From positions 2,110,001-2,174,000 of the forward strand of contig JAQPZY010001548.1 of NCBI GenBank assembly GCA_029931535.1: a stretch of DNA of 64,000 nt, read 5' to 3'. Below, in pieces: positions 33,331-43,896 of the stretch. Origin of the DNA: Margaritifera margaritifera (taxonomy: Eukaryota; Mollusca; Bivalvia; Unionida; Margaritiferidae). The position numbers and the translations under genes are program-made. Within the stretch, counting starts at the first letter, position 1, and each line of letters opens with the position of its first letter. Below the pieces are notes generated by a model. It saw only the letters and a program-made list of their open reading frames with translations. It was not told the DNA's origin and searched no databases.

Positions 33331-34102
33331 TTGACTAAAATTAGGGATCTCATTTATTTTCTCAATTAGACTTATATAATATAAAAGTTAGAAAATATGC
33401 AATGATTGCTCTTATGTGCTTGAATGCACATTATCGTTGTAATGTTTTCCAATAGTTGTCATTGTTTGCTTTCTTTTATTCTCTCAATCTGTCGATTATA
33501 TTCACCATAGGTGTAACATGTCATTTGAGTTTCTTAAATTTCCACAGGATCACTGTTCATATTTTAACCTATCACAAAGTCCCTGGATTATAATATCTAT
33601 GTTAGTGAGTTCTTTATTATAGTAATATGTCACTTCTGCATATATATCAAACACCAAGTTTGGGTGAGTGAAAATATTAGTATTATCTATTGTATGCTGC
33701 AGTCATTATTTTTGTGATCTAAACTTTTTTGTTAACTTTCTGGAATTAAAAACATTGTTCGACATATCAGTTGACCATAAAAGAACCCAGAAATAGAGTT
33801 CTATAAGAACTTGAAATATTCTCTAAATTTTGACAAAATGTGAGGGCCAGTCAACAATTTTTAATGCGACTGGTGTGCTGTCTTTTGAACTGCTATATTT
33901 TCATTCAAATTTGACATATGCATGACATCATCAATATTGGGTTGTAACAAAAATCTAATGTCATCTTTACTAAAATTGCATCCTCAAGACATCATTTATA
34001 TGACATTGTCTGTGTCTTCTGTACAAAAGAGGAATATGTTACCTGTTTAGTTATGTAAGCCAAGTGAAAGATATCAGGCCCACATGTGTCTCTTGTTGTT
34101 GT
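33331..34102. other. AT-rich non-coding
   Basis: Nothing recognised. Confidence 0.4.
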
Positions 34103-34262
34103 TAAGCCTGCCTTGGGGGAAGCTCAACATAGCAATCACTTTGGTGTCATTGTGCATGTCCATACATCTGCCCATCCACACTCTTGACTAATCTCAATGT
34201 TGGAGTTTTACTTTCTTAAATAAAAGGTGGACCCACCCAAGATAAAGGGGAATTTTTGTTTA
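34103..34262 (+). repeat. Dispersed repeat W, copy 3
   Basis: GCCTGCCTTGGGGGAAGCTC and CACTTTGGTGTCATTGTGCA match copies at 12746 and 30474; 3' part shortened (TTTACTTTCTTAAATAAAAG). Confidence 0.65.
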
Positions 34263-34366
34263 GAAAAAAGTTTTACATTGTAACACTAATATACCAAGAT
34301 TTACATTGAACTGAATATACCTAATTACCAAACTTTACATTAAATCAAATACATTCAGTATAATCA

Positions 34367-34370
<4 letters not shown>

Positions 34371-34426
<56 letters not shown>
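34371..34426. repeat. (TA)n microsatellite
   Basis: About 28 TA units. Confidence 0.95.
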
Positions 34427-34430
<4 letters not shown>

Positions 34431-34674
34431 GGATCATTTTAATGTTATATAACTTTCTGTCATTATTATTATGTTGTCTTTGTGTGACATTAGATCTCAA
34501 AATGTACCCGGTATGTTATTTTATATTCTGTCCATATATAGCAATTTGTGTTAGTTTTTCTGTTTCCTATTTATACTTTATTTTCCCATTAGCCAGGGAG
34601 CTTATTAATTTTTACCAATAAACTGCTTCAAGAATATAATAATCTAACGTCTTAAACATTGTATGTTTACCAGT

Positions 34675-35062
34675 GCATAATATGTACTCATCTGTGTACA
34701 ATATGGACCCAATTCTGTTATTGCATAATTCACCAGCTGATCAGGGTCTACACCATTTGCTGAGATCTTCATTAGAATGAACAGCATATATCCTAATGTG
34801 CCAGCATGTTAAGAAATTTTTGTTTGTTTTTGTATGTTTTAATGGCACTTTTAACACATTATTGGCTATATCACGCAGAGTAAATGGAAGCTAAGTGCCT
34901 TCTGCAAGGACACACCAAGGCAGCTGTCCTGGGCTAGCCTGGGCAGGTATCGATCCCATGACCCTTGGATCACGAGTCTGACACTCTACCCACTGAGCTT
35001 CTGTGGCTTCCTGGCACATTGTGAAATGGCAGATCTGGGTCTACAATATGTAAAGTTTGGCA
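34675..35062 (+). mobile_element. Cloverleaf MITE, copy 9, split by a SINE
   Basis: Left part (to about 34818) has GGACCCAATTCTG, GATCAGGGTCTAC and the start of the second arm (TCCTAATGTGCCAGCATG). The right part resumes at about 35012 (TGGCACATTGTGAAATGG, GCAGATCTGGGTC). The cut is in the loop of the second arm. Confidence 0.75.
34826..35010 (-). mobile_element. tRNA-derived SINE inserted in a MITE
   Basis: Minus strand: tRNA-like head with A-box-like AAGCTCAGTGGGTAGAG (34984-35000) and B-box-like TGGGATCGATACC (34947-34959), then a body ending TGTGTTAAAAGTGCCATTAA before a T/G-rich plus-strand tail. A and B boxes have normal tRNA-head spacing. Degenerate flanking AGCATGTT and GGCACATT may be the target duplication. 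Confidence 0.8.
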
Positions 35063-35416
35063 CATGCCATAAACAAATAAATTTAGTATATATTTAGCAG
35101 TGGAGAAATTTTAATGATTTAGTTGTCTCATTGTGAGAGTGGACAAATAAATTATGTCAAAATTCACCACCATAAATATTTTTATAACCTCTCTAGATCC
35201 AAAATTGCTACAATATAAAAAGCCCAAATTAAATCCCCTTTTTTAAAATAATGTTGCCATATTTTATATCCATGAAATATACCCTCTATACAGTATCTGC
35301 TACGTTTGTTCTTATTTACTGAAAATCCATATTTGATGATTACATCATTTTGTGGGGGAGTAAACAAGTAAGGTCATGTTAATACACCATCCATAAAACA
35401 TGTGGCTTAAAGGATA
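35063..35416. other. Non-coding stretch
   Basis: Nothing recognised. Confidence 0.4.
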
Positions 35417-36268
35417 TACAGTGAAGCTCTGTTTAGATCCAGAAGCTCAGATTGTCTTGGTATCTGAAAAACACATACTGCTTGTCACATGATAAACACT
35501 ATTTTGGACTCCAAAACCCTCGAAATCATTTGACATTTCTCCAAACATAATTTTACCGTCTACAATGAAATTAGGTGGGAACATAAAACAGTCCAGCACT
35601 GATACAAAACTCTTCTACTAAAGACAATCTGAGGTTTTAACTTTACAAAAGTTTTTTAAGATTGTTTCTACCTTCAACAAGTTAGAAATAAGCATAGGAC
35701 AAAATGTATTGATCAGAATAAAGGAAGTTTACAAGGGAGGTAACTGATGGGATTTCTATTTATGGTCAAAAAGGCAGTTTGGAACACAGCCCTGGGAAAA
35801 AGAAAGCATGATAAAAAAAAACTCAGAAAAATATTTATACTAAAATTGGGTCTTCTCTGTCAACAGAATGCAATAACTAGATAAAAATGATTATGACAAT
35901 GAATATAAAATGAAGTAGTAAAAATAATAGAAGAATCATAGCTATAAGAAATTGTGTATGCGATAATAGCTTTTTGTAGTGATATTTCTTTTCACTAAAT
36001 ATAGGTTATGTCATATTTTCTATAAATGAAATAATTAAAAACTAATATTTATATATATATTTAAAATGTAAAATTCAAGAAAATTATAAACAGGGTTTTA
36101 GATAAAAATAATTGTATTAACTACATATGAACTTTTAATTTATTATAAAAAGTTGTATTAGTCTTTTAGACTTTTAGTTTTGAAGACATTTGTTATTCTG
36201 GATCCCTCATTTATCTATATGAAATGCAATGGAAACAAAAGTGTCTGGATTAACAGGGTTTCACTGTA
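35417..36268. mobile_element. Pogo-like TIR element, 852 bp
   Basis: Left TIR TACAGTGAAGCTCTGTTTAG continuing ATCCAGA; complement of right end TACAGTGAAACCCTGTTAAT continuing CCAGA. TA at both outer ends fits a TA target. Inside I see no transposase frame, only AT-rich sequence, so it would be non-autonomous. Assignment to pogo/Tigger rests on the CAGTGAAACC-type end. Confidence 0.65.
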
Positions 36269-37595
36269 TATATGGAAAGTATACTTTAACATAAAGTGAT
36301 ATATACATTTGTCAAAATAAGGATTTGTCCCCAGAAATGTGTTAATTTGTACATTTTATTCTGTCATGTAGAGTATTTCAACTAGTCATTCATCAATGTC
36401 TTTGATATACATGTACTGTAACATATTATACCAGGATGTATTTTAGGTAATGGTATAACATAACAATACACCTGTACATGCTTAGCAAAAAAAAAAAAGA
36501 AAAAAATCAGCTGCATTGGCCCATGATAACCAGATCTTTCACTGCATATTGAACTTTGCATTATCAGTTAGAGTCTATAACAAGATCTGTTCATGCCAAT
36601 TGCTAATTTCATACTTTTGCATACCCTCTCTGTTTTTGAAAAATTCTTGTCTGTAATATTTTATCAATTATATTTTTTGTGATTTCCCATAACAAAGATT
36701 ACTTTTGTAGTGTTAAAATTTACATAAATAAGTAAGGACATGATTTATATCTTTTTGATATAAATTCAGCTAGTTGCCAGTTTAAAGAGATAACTTCAAT
36801 ATACATTTAACTAATTGCACTGTACATCCAGTTTTGATAGATTGTTTGATTCCTACTTAATGTAAGGAACTAGAGTGATCAGAATTGCATCAACTAAAGG
36901 ATAATGCACTCAAACTTTTTAATCTCGAGTACAGTAGCTTTTGTTGAGACTTTACAAAGATATATTTCCACTTTTCCACCATGTAGTATTTGGTTGCAAT
37001 TTAATACTTCCTATACCCTTGCAAACAATATTTACCAAGGGATTTTACCAAAGTATCTGCACATTGGAAGAAACAACATAAAATTTTATATTATTTATTT
37101 ATGTACTTTATATTATACAAATATAATATTTTATCTAAATGATTGAAGAAAAGGTCTTTATTTTGCAAGATATAAAATTAGATTATTCACCTGTTGTATG
37201 CCATGTATTAAAAATTAGAAATGCATTCCTTGCTTGTTTTGTTGAAGTTATATTCCTTAAGATATTTGCTGTGTTTTCAGACCATTCTATTTCCAACCAC
37301 TACCTATTGGGATTTTACCAGGCAATAACAAGGCTTATTTCTTGATTTTGCTCTCATCCAGAGCAAGAAAGAGTCCGATTTTTCAGAAACTTTCCATTAT
37401 TTTACCATTTAACAGGGGAATTCAAGATAATTTTTCCAATGAAAACTATTCTTATTCCATAAACAAAATTTGCCATAAAGTGAATAGGTTTGATGATAGT
37501 TTCTCAAGATTTAGAGTTAAAATATCCCACTGTGATGGAGCAGAAGGAAGAGGAGACTGCAAATAACTGGTGCACAAGTATTCATTACTTGGTGA
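36269..37595. other. AT-rich non-coding
   Basis: Several short plus-strand frames (36904-37566) have no domain, no conserved start context and no splice partners. No gene called. Confidence 0.4.
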
Positions 37596-38050
37596 TTTTT
37601 AACTCTCCTGGTCGAAGACCCAGTGAGCTGATGGTAATGGCCTTTTGTCCATCATCTGCTGTGTGTCGTCCATCCATCAACACTTGCTTGTGAACACTGG
37701 CAAAGCTTCAGTTCTTATCATCTTTTGATCAGATTTGGTGTGTAAGTTTATATCATCAAGACCTCAAATAAATTTGATTATAAGTGACATCCATGTATAT
37801 TAATGTGGGGATCTCAATGGTTCCAATTTTTGACTGCAGGGGTGAGGCTTCAGGGGGGTAAGGACAGACCCAGGAATCCATGCTGACTGCACAGATTAAC
37901 TCCCCTTATAATGCAAAGTAAGTGTATGTACTTTAAGGTTGGTGCTATAAACAGTTTCTAAGTTATGAATCAAGGCTTAGTCCCCAGGAACAGGAAAAGA
38001 TCCAGCAGAAAATGCTGGTTGTATAAATTACTCGTCCTTTTTATGCAGAG
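37596..38050. repeat. Divergent repeat related to arrays E and 6690
   Basis: Head AACTCTCCTGGTCGAAGACCCAGTGAGCTGATGG matches the hairpin head of array E (GGTC...GACC...GAGCT), followed by TTTTGTCCATCATCTG. Then two diverged units with ACAGACCCAGGAATCCATGCTG and AAAGATCCAGCAGAAAATGCTG. Confidence 0.55.
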
Positions 38051-38068
38051 AAAGTGATCTTATATATA

Positions 38069-38069
38069 T

Positions 38070-38116
<47 letters not shown>
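38069..38116. repeat. (TA)n microsatellite
   Basis: TA repeats with two interruptions (TATATGGTATA) at each end. Confidence 0.9.
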
Positions 38117-38118
<2 letters not shown>

Positions 38119-38279
38119 TATAGGAAATGAGATAAATGGCACCAGCATTAATAGACAATGTAGCAACTGTGTGCTCCAAGCCTCTTTTTCTCATCTACAG
38201 TTTCAATACATGTGTGAATTTGCATTCACAAGCTGACATATGTCAACTATTCAGATGAGTGATATCAGGCTCTCTTGGT

Positions 38280-38352
38280 GTGCCAACATTTTGTAATAGT
38301 TAGGGATGGGCTTATCTACGGTCATGGACTTACCATTGGAGAATTACGGTAA
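38280..38352. mobile_element. Short TIR element C, end fragment
   Basis: GGGATGGGCTTATCTACGGTCATGGACTTACCATTGGAGAATTACGGTA is split here as GGGATGGGCTTATC and CATTGGAGAATTACGGTA; both match the right end of the copy at 28321. Confidence 0.5.
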
Positions 38353-38856
38353 TAATAACTACTATAAAAGATTTGTTTACCGAGTCTAAAACAATTAGCT
38401 TTGATAAGGAGATTAAAAACTTACCTTCTTTATTGCCGAGAAAAAACTAAGCAGGCTGATAGTTTTAAACTGTACACAATAAGCGAAACCAAACTTTGCT
38501 GACGCAGATAAAAACAAGGATTTAACAATAATACCAGTAAAAAAAAGGAATTTTCATTAGACAAGAGATTTCAGGATCATGTCATGCAAAACAAACAAAA
38601 TAAATTGGGACCAATTACCTTGTGTTTCTGTTTAATAAGATGAAATAATTTAACCAATACCTTAATATTTTGATAGGCTTCCAAAAGTCCAAGTAGGAAC
38701 TTGCCCCAGTTTTACTAAACTTCTCTCATTTTCTTCATTAAATTGTGATTTTCCTTTTTTCCAAAATATAATGATGGAATTTGCACTAAATTGTATCCAG
38801 TTTCAAAGATTTAAATAGGGCACTTTTAATATTTATCATGTTGAATGCATATTATA
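38353..38856. other. AT-rich non-coding
   Basis: Nothing recognised. Confidence 0.4.
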
Positions 38857-39003
38857 GCTGTGAACCACAAAGATCCAGATCTGCCATTGCATAATGCACC
38901 AGCAAATCTGGGTGTGTGCTGTTCACTTGAAATCACAATTAGAGTGAACATCATAGACCCTGATACATTGGAGCATTATGCAACAGTAGATCTGACCCTA
39001 GGA
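38857..39003 (-). mobile_element. Cloverleaf MITE, copy 10, outer ends lost
   Basis: Retains the B-type arm (ATCCAGATCTGCCATTGCAT...CAAATCTGGGTG) and a decayed A-type arm (TAGACCCTGATACATTGG...GTAGATCTGACCC). Neither outer end with CTTATAAG is present. Confidence 0.65.
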
Positions 39004-39386
39004 TTACAACAAAATTTCTCACATTCAAGCTCAGAGTCAACCCATGATTCTGGCATGCATCTGATTGTTCAATGATTTGAAGTTAGCCAAACAGACTTCA
39101 GAAATTTTAGTTGAGTACAAGGTTTGTGTGTAAGAATTTAAATCTTTGGGCCTAGATTTATGCTGTTCAGAGTCATGTACATGTTATACTCTGATAAATA
39201 CATCATCTTAAATTCTTTGGAATAAAATCCTGTAAACTCAGTAAGTAAATTGTGAAAATTTACAGTATTTGCAGGACTTTCTGGAGTGGAATCAATAATA
39301 TAATATTTAATGCCAACAGTTGTATAATATTTATTGCTCTAAAATAATGTCAAGAATGGCAAAAGCAAAATAATGTAAATTCTGAA

Positions 39387-39574
39387 TACAGCACTCACTC
39401 ATTATAATGCTGTCCATGTGAGCCGTAGGGTATACCAATTTATAGTGACACCACCTTTATAATGAAGTACACGATACTTATAATTTTGCTACCACTTAAT
39501 AAAATGGGATCCATGCCCAGCATACAACAGTAACTGTGTCCTAATGATGGGCATTATAGTGACAGAGTGCTGTA
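39387..39574. mobile_element. CACTATAATG-family MITE
   Basis: TIRs TACAGCACTCACTCATTATA and (complement of right) TACAGCACTCTGTCACTATA; ATGCTGTCCATGTGAGCC internal. Best preserved ends of the family in this window. Confidence 0.8.
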
Positions 39575-39639
39575 TGATGAAAACACTTGAGAATTTTAGA
39601 GAAACTGTCTCCAGCATTTTATTTTAGTTCAAATGACTT

Positions 39640-39768
39640 TGTATAGAATCAGTAGAAATTTTTTTATTAAAAAAGAGCAGAATGAGTACAAAACATATAC
39701 ACTGTATAGAATCAATAGATTTTTTTCATTAAAAAAAAAGCAAAATGATTACAAACCATATACAGTGC
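39640..39768. repeat. 64-bp direct duplication
   Basis: GTATAGAATCAGTAGAAATT and GTATAGAATCAATAGATTTT begin the two copies, both followed by A-rich AAAAGAGCAGAATGA/AAAAAGCAAAATGA and ACAAA(A/C)CATATACA. Confidence 0.75.
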
Positions 39769-39804
39769 AACTGAAAAGGTTGCTTCCTTGCTCTGGATAA
39801 TTCA

Positions 39805-39970
39805 TGATTAATAGGAATTTCCCTTACTCAGAGCATAAATATCTTAGAGTTCAAAATTTTTGACAATATCGCACTGCCTTCATCAGCGACTATGAAGGCA
39901 GTGTGATATTGCCGAAAATTTCGAACTCTAAGATATTTATGCTCTGAGTAAGGGAAATTCCTAGTAATCA
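39805..39970. repeat. 166-bp palindrome with 78-bp arms
   Basis: Arms run from TGATTAATAGGAATTTCCC to CTTCAT on the left and from ATGAAG to GGGAAATTCCTAGTAATCA on the right, around an 8-nt centre (CAGCGACT). About 90% of positions pair. A fragment of one arm recurs at 46690-46733, so it is a repeated element rather than a local inversion. Confidence 0.85.
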
Positions 39971-40573
39971 TATACAGTGCATATTTTTAAAATCCTGTAA
40001 ACAACATTCAGTTGCAAATTTACAGAAAGAGAATTTTCTTCTTGAAACATGAACAAGAAAATGTATCTCTGAAACTCCAAATGACCTTTAATTATTTATA
40101 TAAAAAAAAATTTTTTTTTTTTAATTGATTGACTTAGTTGTCATGAAAGGTACAAGTATGTGGAAAATTACAGACTTATTGACAGTTGCTGACATAACTG
40201 TTCATGACTTTTGTATCAGTTTTAAATTGATAATTAAAATTGTGTCTATGCACTTGTTATGCAAGAAATTGTTTTAATTTTAACCAATCAATGCCTCTTT
40301 GTAACTGAACCTTATTATGTAACAGCCAATATGCTGCCTTTAAATTTGTGATTGTTGTTCAAAGATTATATTTTTACAGAGTCTAATATATAGCAAGTTC
40401 ATCCAGATATTTGTGTATGATTAAATTTAGATTTATTATAAAATAAACTCTATACAAAACAGTTGTCTTATTTCTTTATATAAAAAAGAAAGTCATAAAT
40501 GCTTATTCAGCACTTTGTCAAAAATGGATCCTGTTGTTGTCAAAATACAGTACTGTAATTGCATTAAAAAAAA
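39971..40573. other. AT-rich non-coding
   Basis: Nothing recognised. Confidence 0.4.
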
Positions 40574-40762
40574 TACATCACTCCCTTGTTATAATGCCAT
40601 CCATGGGAACAATATAGTATATTGCCTTACAGTGAGACTTCCTTATAATGAGGTATATGATAAATAATTTTACTGCCACATAATGAAATGGAATCCATGA
40701 CCATACCCACCTTATAATAGGAACTGTTATAATTAAGTGTGTTAAAGTGAGGGAGTGCTGTA
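40574..40762. mobile_element. CACTATAATG-family MITE
   Basis: Left TIR TACATCACTCCCTTGTTATA; complement of right end TACAGCACTCCCTCACTTTA. Internal ATGCCATCCATGGGAACAAT. Confidence 0.75.
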
Positions 40763-40788
40763 TCAGTTTCTTTTTTCTTTTGATGATG

Positions 40789-41060
40789 ATACAGAGTTTA
40801 TTATATGCCTTATACAGAGGTTAGTATATACCTTATATAATGAGGTTATTGTATATGCCTTACAATGAGGTTATTTTATATGCCTTATATTGAGGGTATT
40901 ATATGCCTTATAATGAGGTTATTTTATATGCCTTATGATGAGGTTATTATATGCCTTATAATGAGGTTATTTTATATGCCTTATAATGAGGTTTTTATAC
41001 ACCTTATATTTAGGTTAATATTTGCCTTATACTGAGGCCATTGTATGCCTTATACTGAGG
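40789..41060. repeat. 25-29 bp minisatellite related to the adjacent MITE
   Basis: Unit TTATATGCCTTATAATGAGG, about ten copies with small indels. TTATAATGAGG is a phrase from the neighbouring MITE interior (CCTTATAATGAGGTAT), so the array was probably seeded by it. Confidence 0.8.
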
Positions 41061-41079
41061 TAGGTTCAATATCAAAATG

Positions 41080-41172
41080 ACATTCATCCCTATAATGGGA
41101 CCCATAAACAGTACCCATGTTATATGAGGGACTGCACTACAGAGACACTTTATAGGTAGGGACCATTGTATT
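41080..41172. mobile_element. CACTATAATG-family MITE fragment
   Basis: CATTCATCCCTATAATGGGACC and GACACTTTATAGGTAGGGACC resemble eroded family ends; no clear TIR pair. Confidence 0.4.
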
Positions 41173-41855
41173 CAAGTTAATGAGAAAATGTAAGTCACTA
41201 TAACCTTATCTTGAGGATGTCAACCTTAAGCCTTGAGGTCAATTATGGTATCCAACTAGTCTTAATTAGTAACCAAAGTATTTCTTATTATTTATCATAA
41301 CCCCACCACAAGAAGTAGGTACTGTATACGATTCTTTGTGTCTGTTCTTGTGTATATTGATCCATCCATTTGCATGCCTGTCTGTCCAGGCCATAACTCT
41401 GATATCAATATGCAGTGTGGATATATCTTTAAAATAAAAATGGCTCCAACTTGCATCAGAAAAATGGGAGAAATTACTTCTCCATCCAGATAAAAAAGGC
41501 AGTGAGAGACTTGGAGAGAGATATAGGTAGAAGTGATATGTAAATATAATTTTCATTCAAATTTTATATATATCAATTTTTAAATATCATAAAATATTGT
41601 CTGTACTAAGGTCAGATTTTTTTTTTTTTAATTATTATCTACAATAGAATGCAGTACCCATTTTTTTAAATTAAAGGGTTTGTGTGCTGCCCATTTATTT
41701 TATACTTAATTGCTTAAAGAATGACAGTCTTTTTAAGAATGTCTGCTCCTGATACTGGTGAAAAACTGAGGTAATCCCAAAAATTATCCACATGTCTGGT
41801 GAAGAATTTTAAAGGTAGCATTTTCATGAGAGCTATGCAGAAATATTAAAATGTA
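41173..41855. other. Non-coding stretch
   Basis: Contains one diverged array-like phrase region at 41290-41480. No gene. Confidence 0.4.
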
Positions 41856-41957
41856 ATTTATTTATTTATTTATTTATTTATTCATTCGTTCGTTCGTTCA
41901 TTCATTCATTCATTCATTCATTCATTCATTCATTCATTCATTCATTCATTCATTCAC
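41856..41957. repeat. Compound (ATTT)n-(ATTC)n microsatellite
   Basis: ATTT repeats pass through three GTTC units into about 16 ATTC repeats. Confidence 0.95.
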
Positions 41958-42299
41958 TTCTCAGCTTGTCACTCTAGTTTCTTGTGTGCATTATTCCAGA
42001 ACTTGTTTAGACTGTTGATTCTATTCAAGAAATAAAGTTGCCCTATTTTGAATAAACAGTATACAGAACCGCAGATATTTCAACATCTTATCTTTTGGAA
42101 TAAAACAATTGAAGTAAAAGGTAATCTACTGAATTTAAGCCTTACTCATCAAGCCACCTTTCTGACAACATGAGCATGACAGTGGATTATTATGCAATGC
42201 AATAAGCTGGTAATTATGTTTTTCAGCACAACTTCAGATTGGACCAATTATACAGGCACAGGAATCAGATGTTCTTTCTTTAAAATGGGTCTAAAATGA

Positions 42300-42649
42300 A
42301 AAATTAACCCAATAGTGCACCAAAACCAAAGTTTCATTAAAATCAGATCAGCCATTCTGGAGATGAAGTTAAAAATAGATTTTCCATATGGTTGCTATGG
42401 AAGCCACACCATTTCTAGTGGAGCCACCTCAGTCACAATTTTGATGGAGCATGCCCTAACAAACATTCTTATGACATGTGAAAAAAATTTGCTCAGGCAT
42501 TTCATGAAGAAGTCAAAAATAGGTTTTCCACCAGTTTGCTAAGGAAGCTACACCATTGCTGAGAGAGCCACCCAAGACAACATTGTATGGAGCATGTCCT
42601 AACAAACATTCCTGCCAAGTTTGATTTAAATTGTCTTATTTGTTCTGGA

Positions 42650-42650
<1 letters not shown>
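42300..42650. repeat. Divergent two-unit repeat, about 190 bp
   Basis: Units share AAGTTTCATTAAAATCAGATC/AAGTTTGATTTAAATTGTC, CCTAACAAACATTC, GGTTGCTA..GAAGC(C/T)ACACCATT and GGAGCATG(C/T)CCTAAC. Likely part of an older array. Confidence 0.65.

Positions 42651-42696
<46 letters not shown>
42651..42696. repeat. (TA)n microsatellite
   Basis: About 22 TA units. Confidence 0.9.
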
Positions 42697-42699
<3 letters not shown>

Positions 42700-43890
42700 A
42701 GGCTCTAACAGATAACTACACAATACCTGCTATATGGTGCCAATTAAAAGTCCAGTTAAAATAATGTAAAGATAAAGAACCACAAAAAAGCTTTAGAAAC
42801 ATAGACCCTTCCAAATAAATGTACTATCTTTGTTTCAGTTTCTTTGTTTATGTTACTAATGTATTCTGATACATTTTAGTCATTGGATCAAAAAGCTGAT
42901 CAGATTAATGAAAGTATATTATGTTTGCTCTGTATTTATGTTAGTCAGGATATATTATAATCAGAACTGGCATGTTATAAGGATAGATTAAATTAGATGG
43001 ATGAACATCCCTCTGTCTGTCTGCATCTCCCTTTCTTCAATCTGCAGCAGGTCTTAATTGCCTGAAACACAAATGTGGATAATTAAATACATTTAACAGT
43101 GTTAAAAAAACAATGACACCACTACTTACAAAGATAATATTAGGACATGTCAATAAAGTATTCATATTAACATACATGTATATTTGAAAAATCATTTCAT
43201 TTCAAACCATAAAACAAGTTTTCAACAGTTTAAAACACCAATATCAAGAATTCTGTAGTAATTAAAAGTTTCACTGAATTAAAATACAATGAACTGGTTA
43301 CACTTTTTGGATAAGAGGGAGTAGCTGAGGAGTTACTAGCCTGGTACCTCATTTTAAAGATTTTATAACTTCAACAAATACTAATACAGCAGAACTTTCA
43401 AAATCAAAGGGCTGTGGGACCAGCCCATTCTAATTTATTTTAGAGTGTTCCAAGTTTGCAGAGAAGAGAATGTGGGGACTGAACAAAATGTCTTAGTGAT
43501 GCCTAGTAATTGAATGATTAGCATTATAAAAGTTTCCTCATATGCAGGTTCATACAATAGTTTTGTTGGTTATTTGTGAAGAGCATAACACCCTTCTAAC
43601 AAAAATAGATCATTGTGAGCTATATATCATACTTCAGTGACTTTAGTTGTTTTGCTTTAAAGTCAGTTTTCCATGTAATATTGGTTGCAGAGGTATGCAG
43701 CTTCATGTGGAGATGTTTCTTAGTAATTAAAGTACTTGCCTATCAAAAGTGGACGATTGTGATCTATTTTTGTGCTTAATTGACTGGTTAAATTTTGTTT
43801 ACAGGATGTCAGTTTCCTTTACATTGAACACTCTCTTATTGCAATTCAATTCATTGCTCTATGAATACATTTCTAGCTATTTGTTATTGT
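42697..43890. other. AT-rich non-coding
   Basis: Nothing recognised. Confidence 0.4.
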
Positions 43891-43896
43891 TATTAT

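Noticed and set aside
34984..35000. True tRNA gene
   Set aside because: A and B boxes are present, but the sequence continues into a SINE body and tail and does not form a full cloverleaf tRNA end.
36904..37693. Chain of four short plus-strand frames
   Set aside because: Different frames, no splice sites joining them, no motif.
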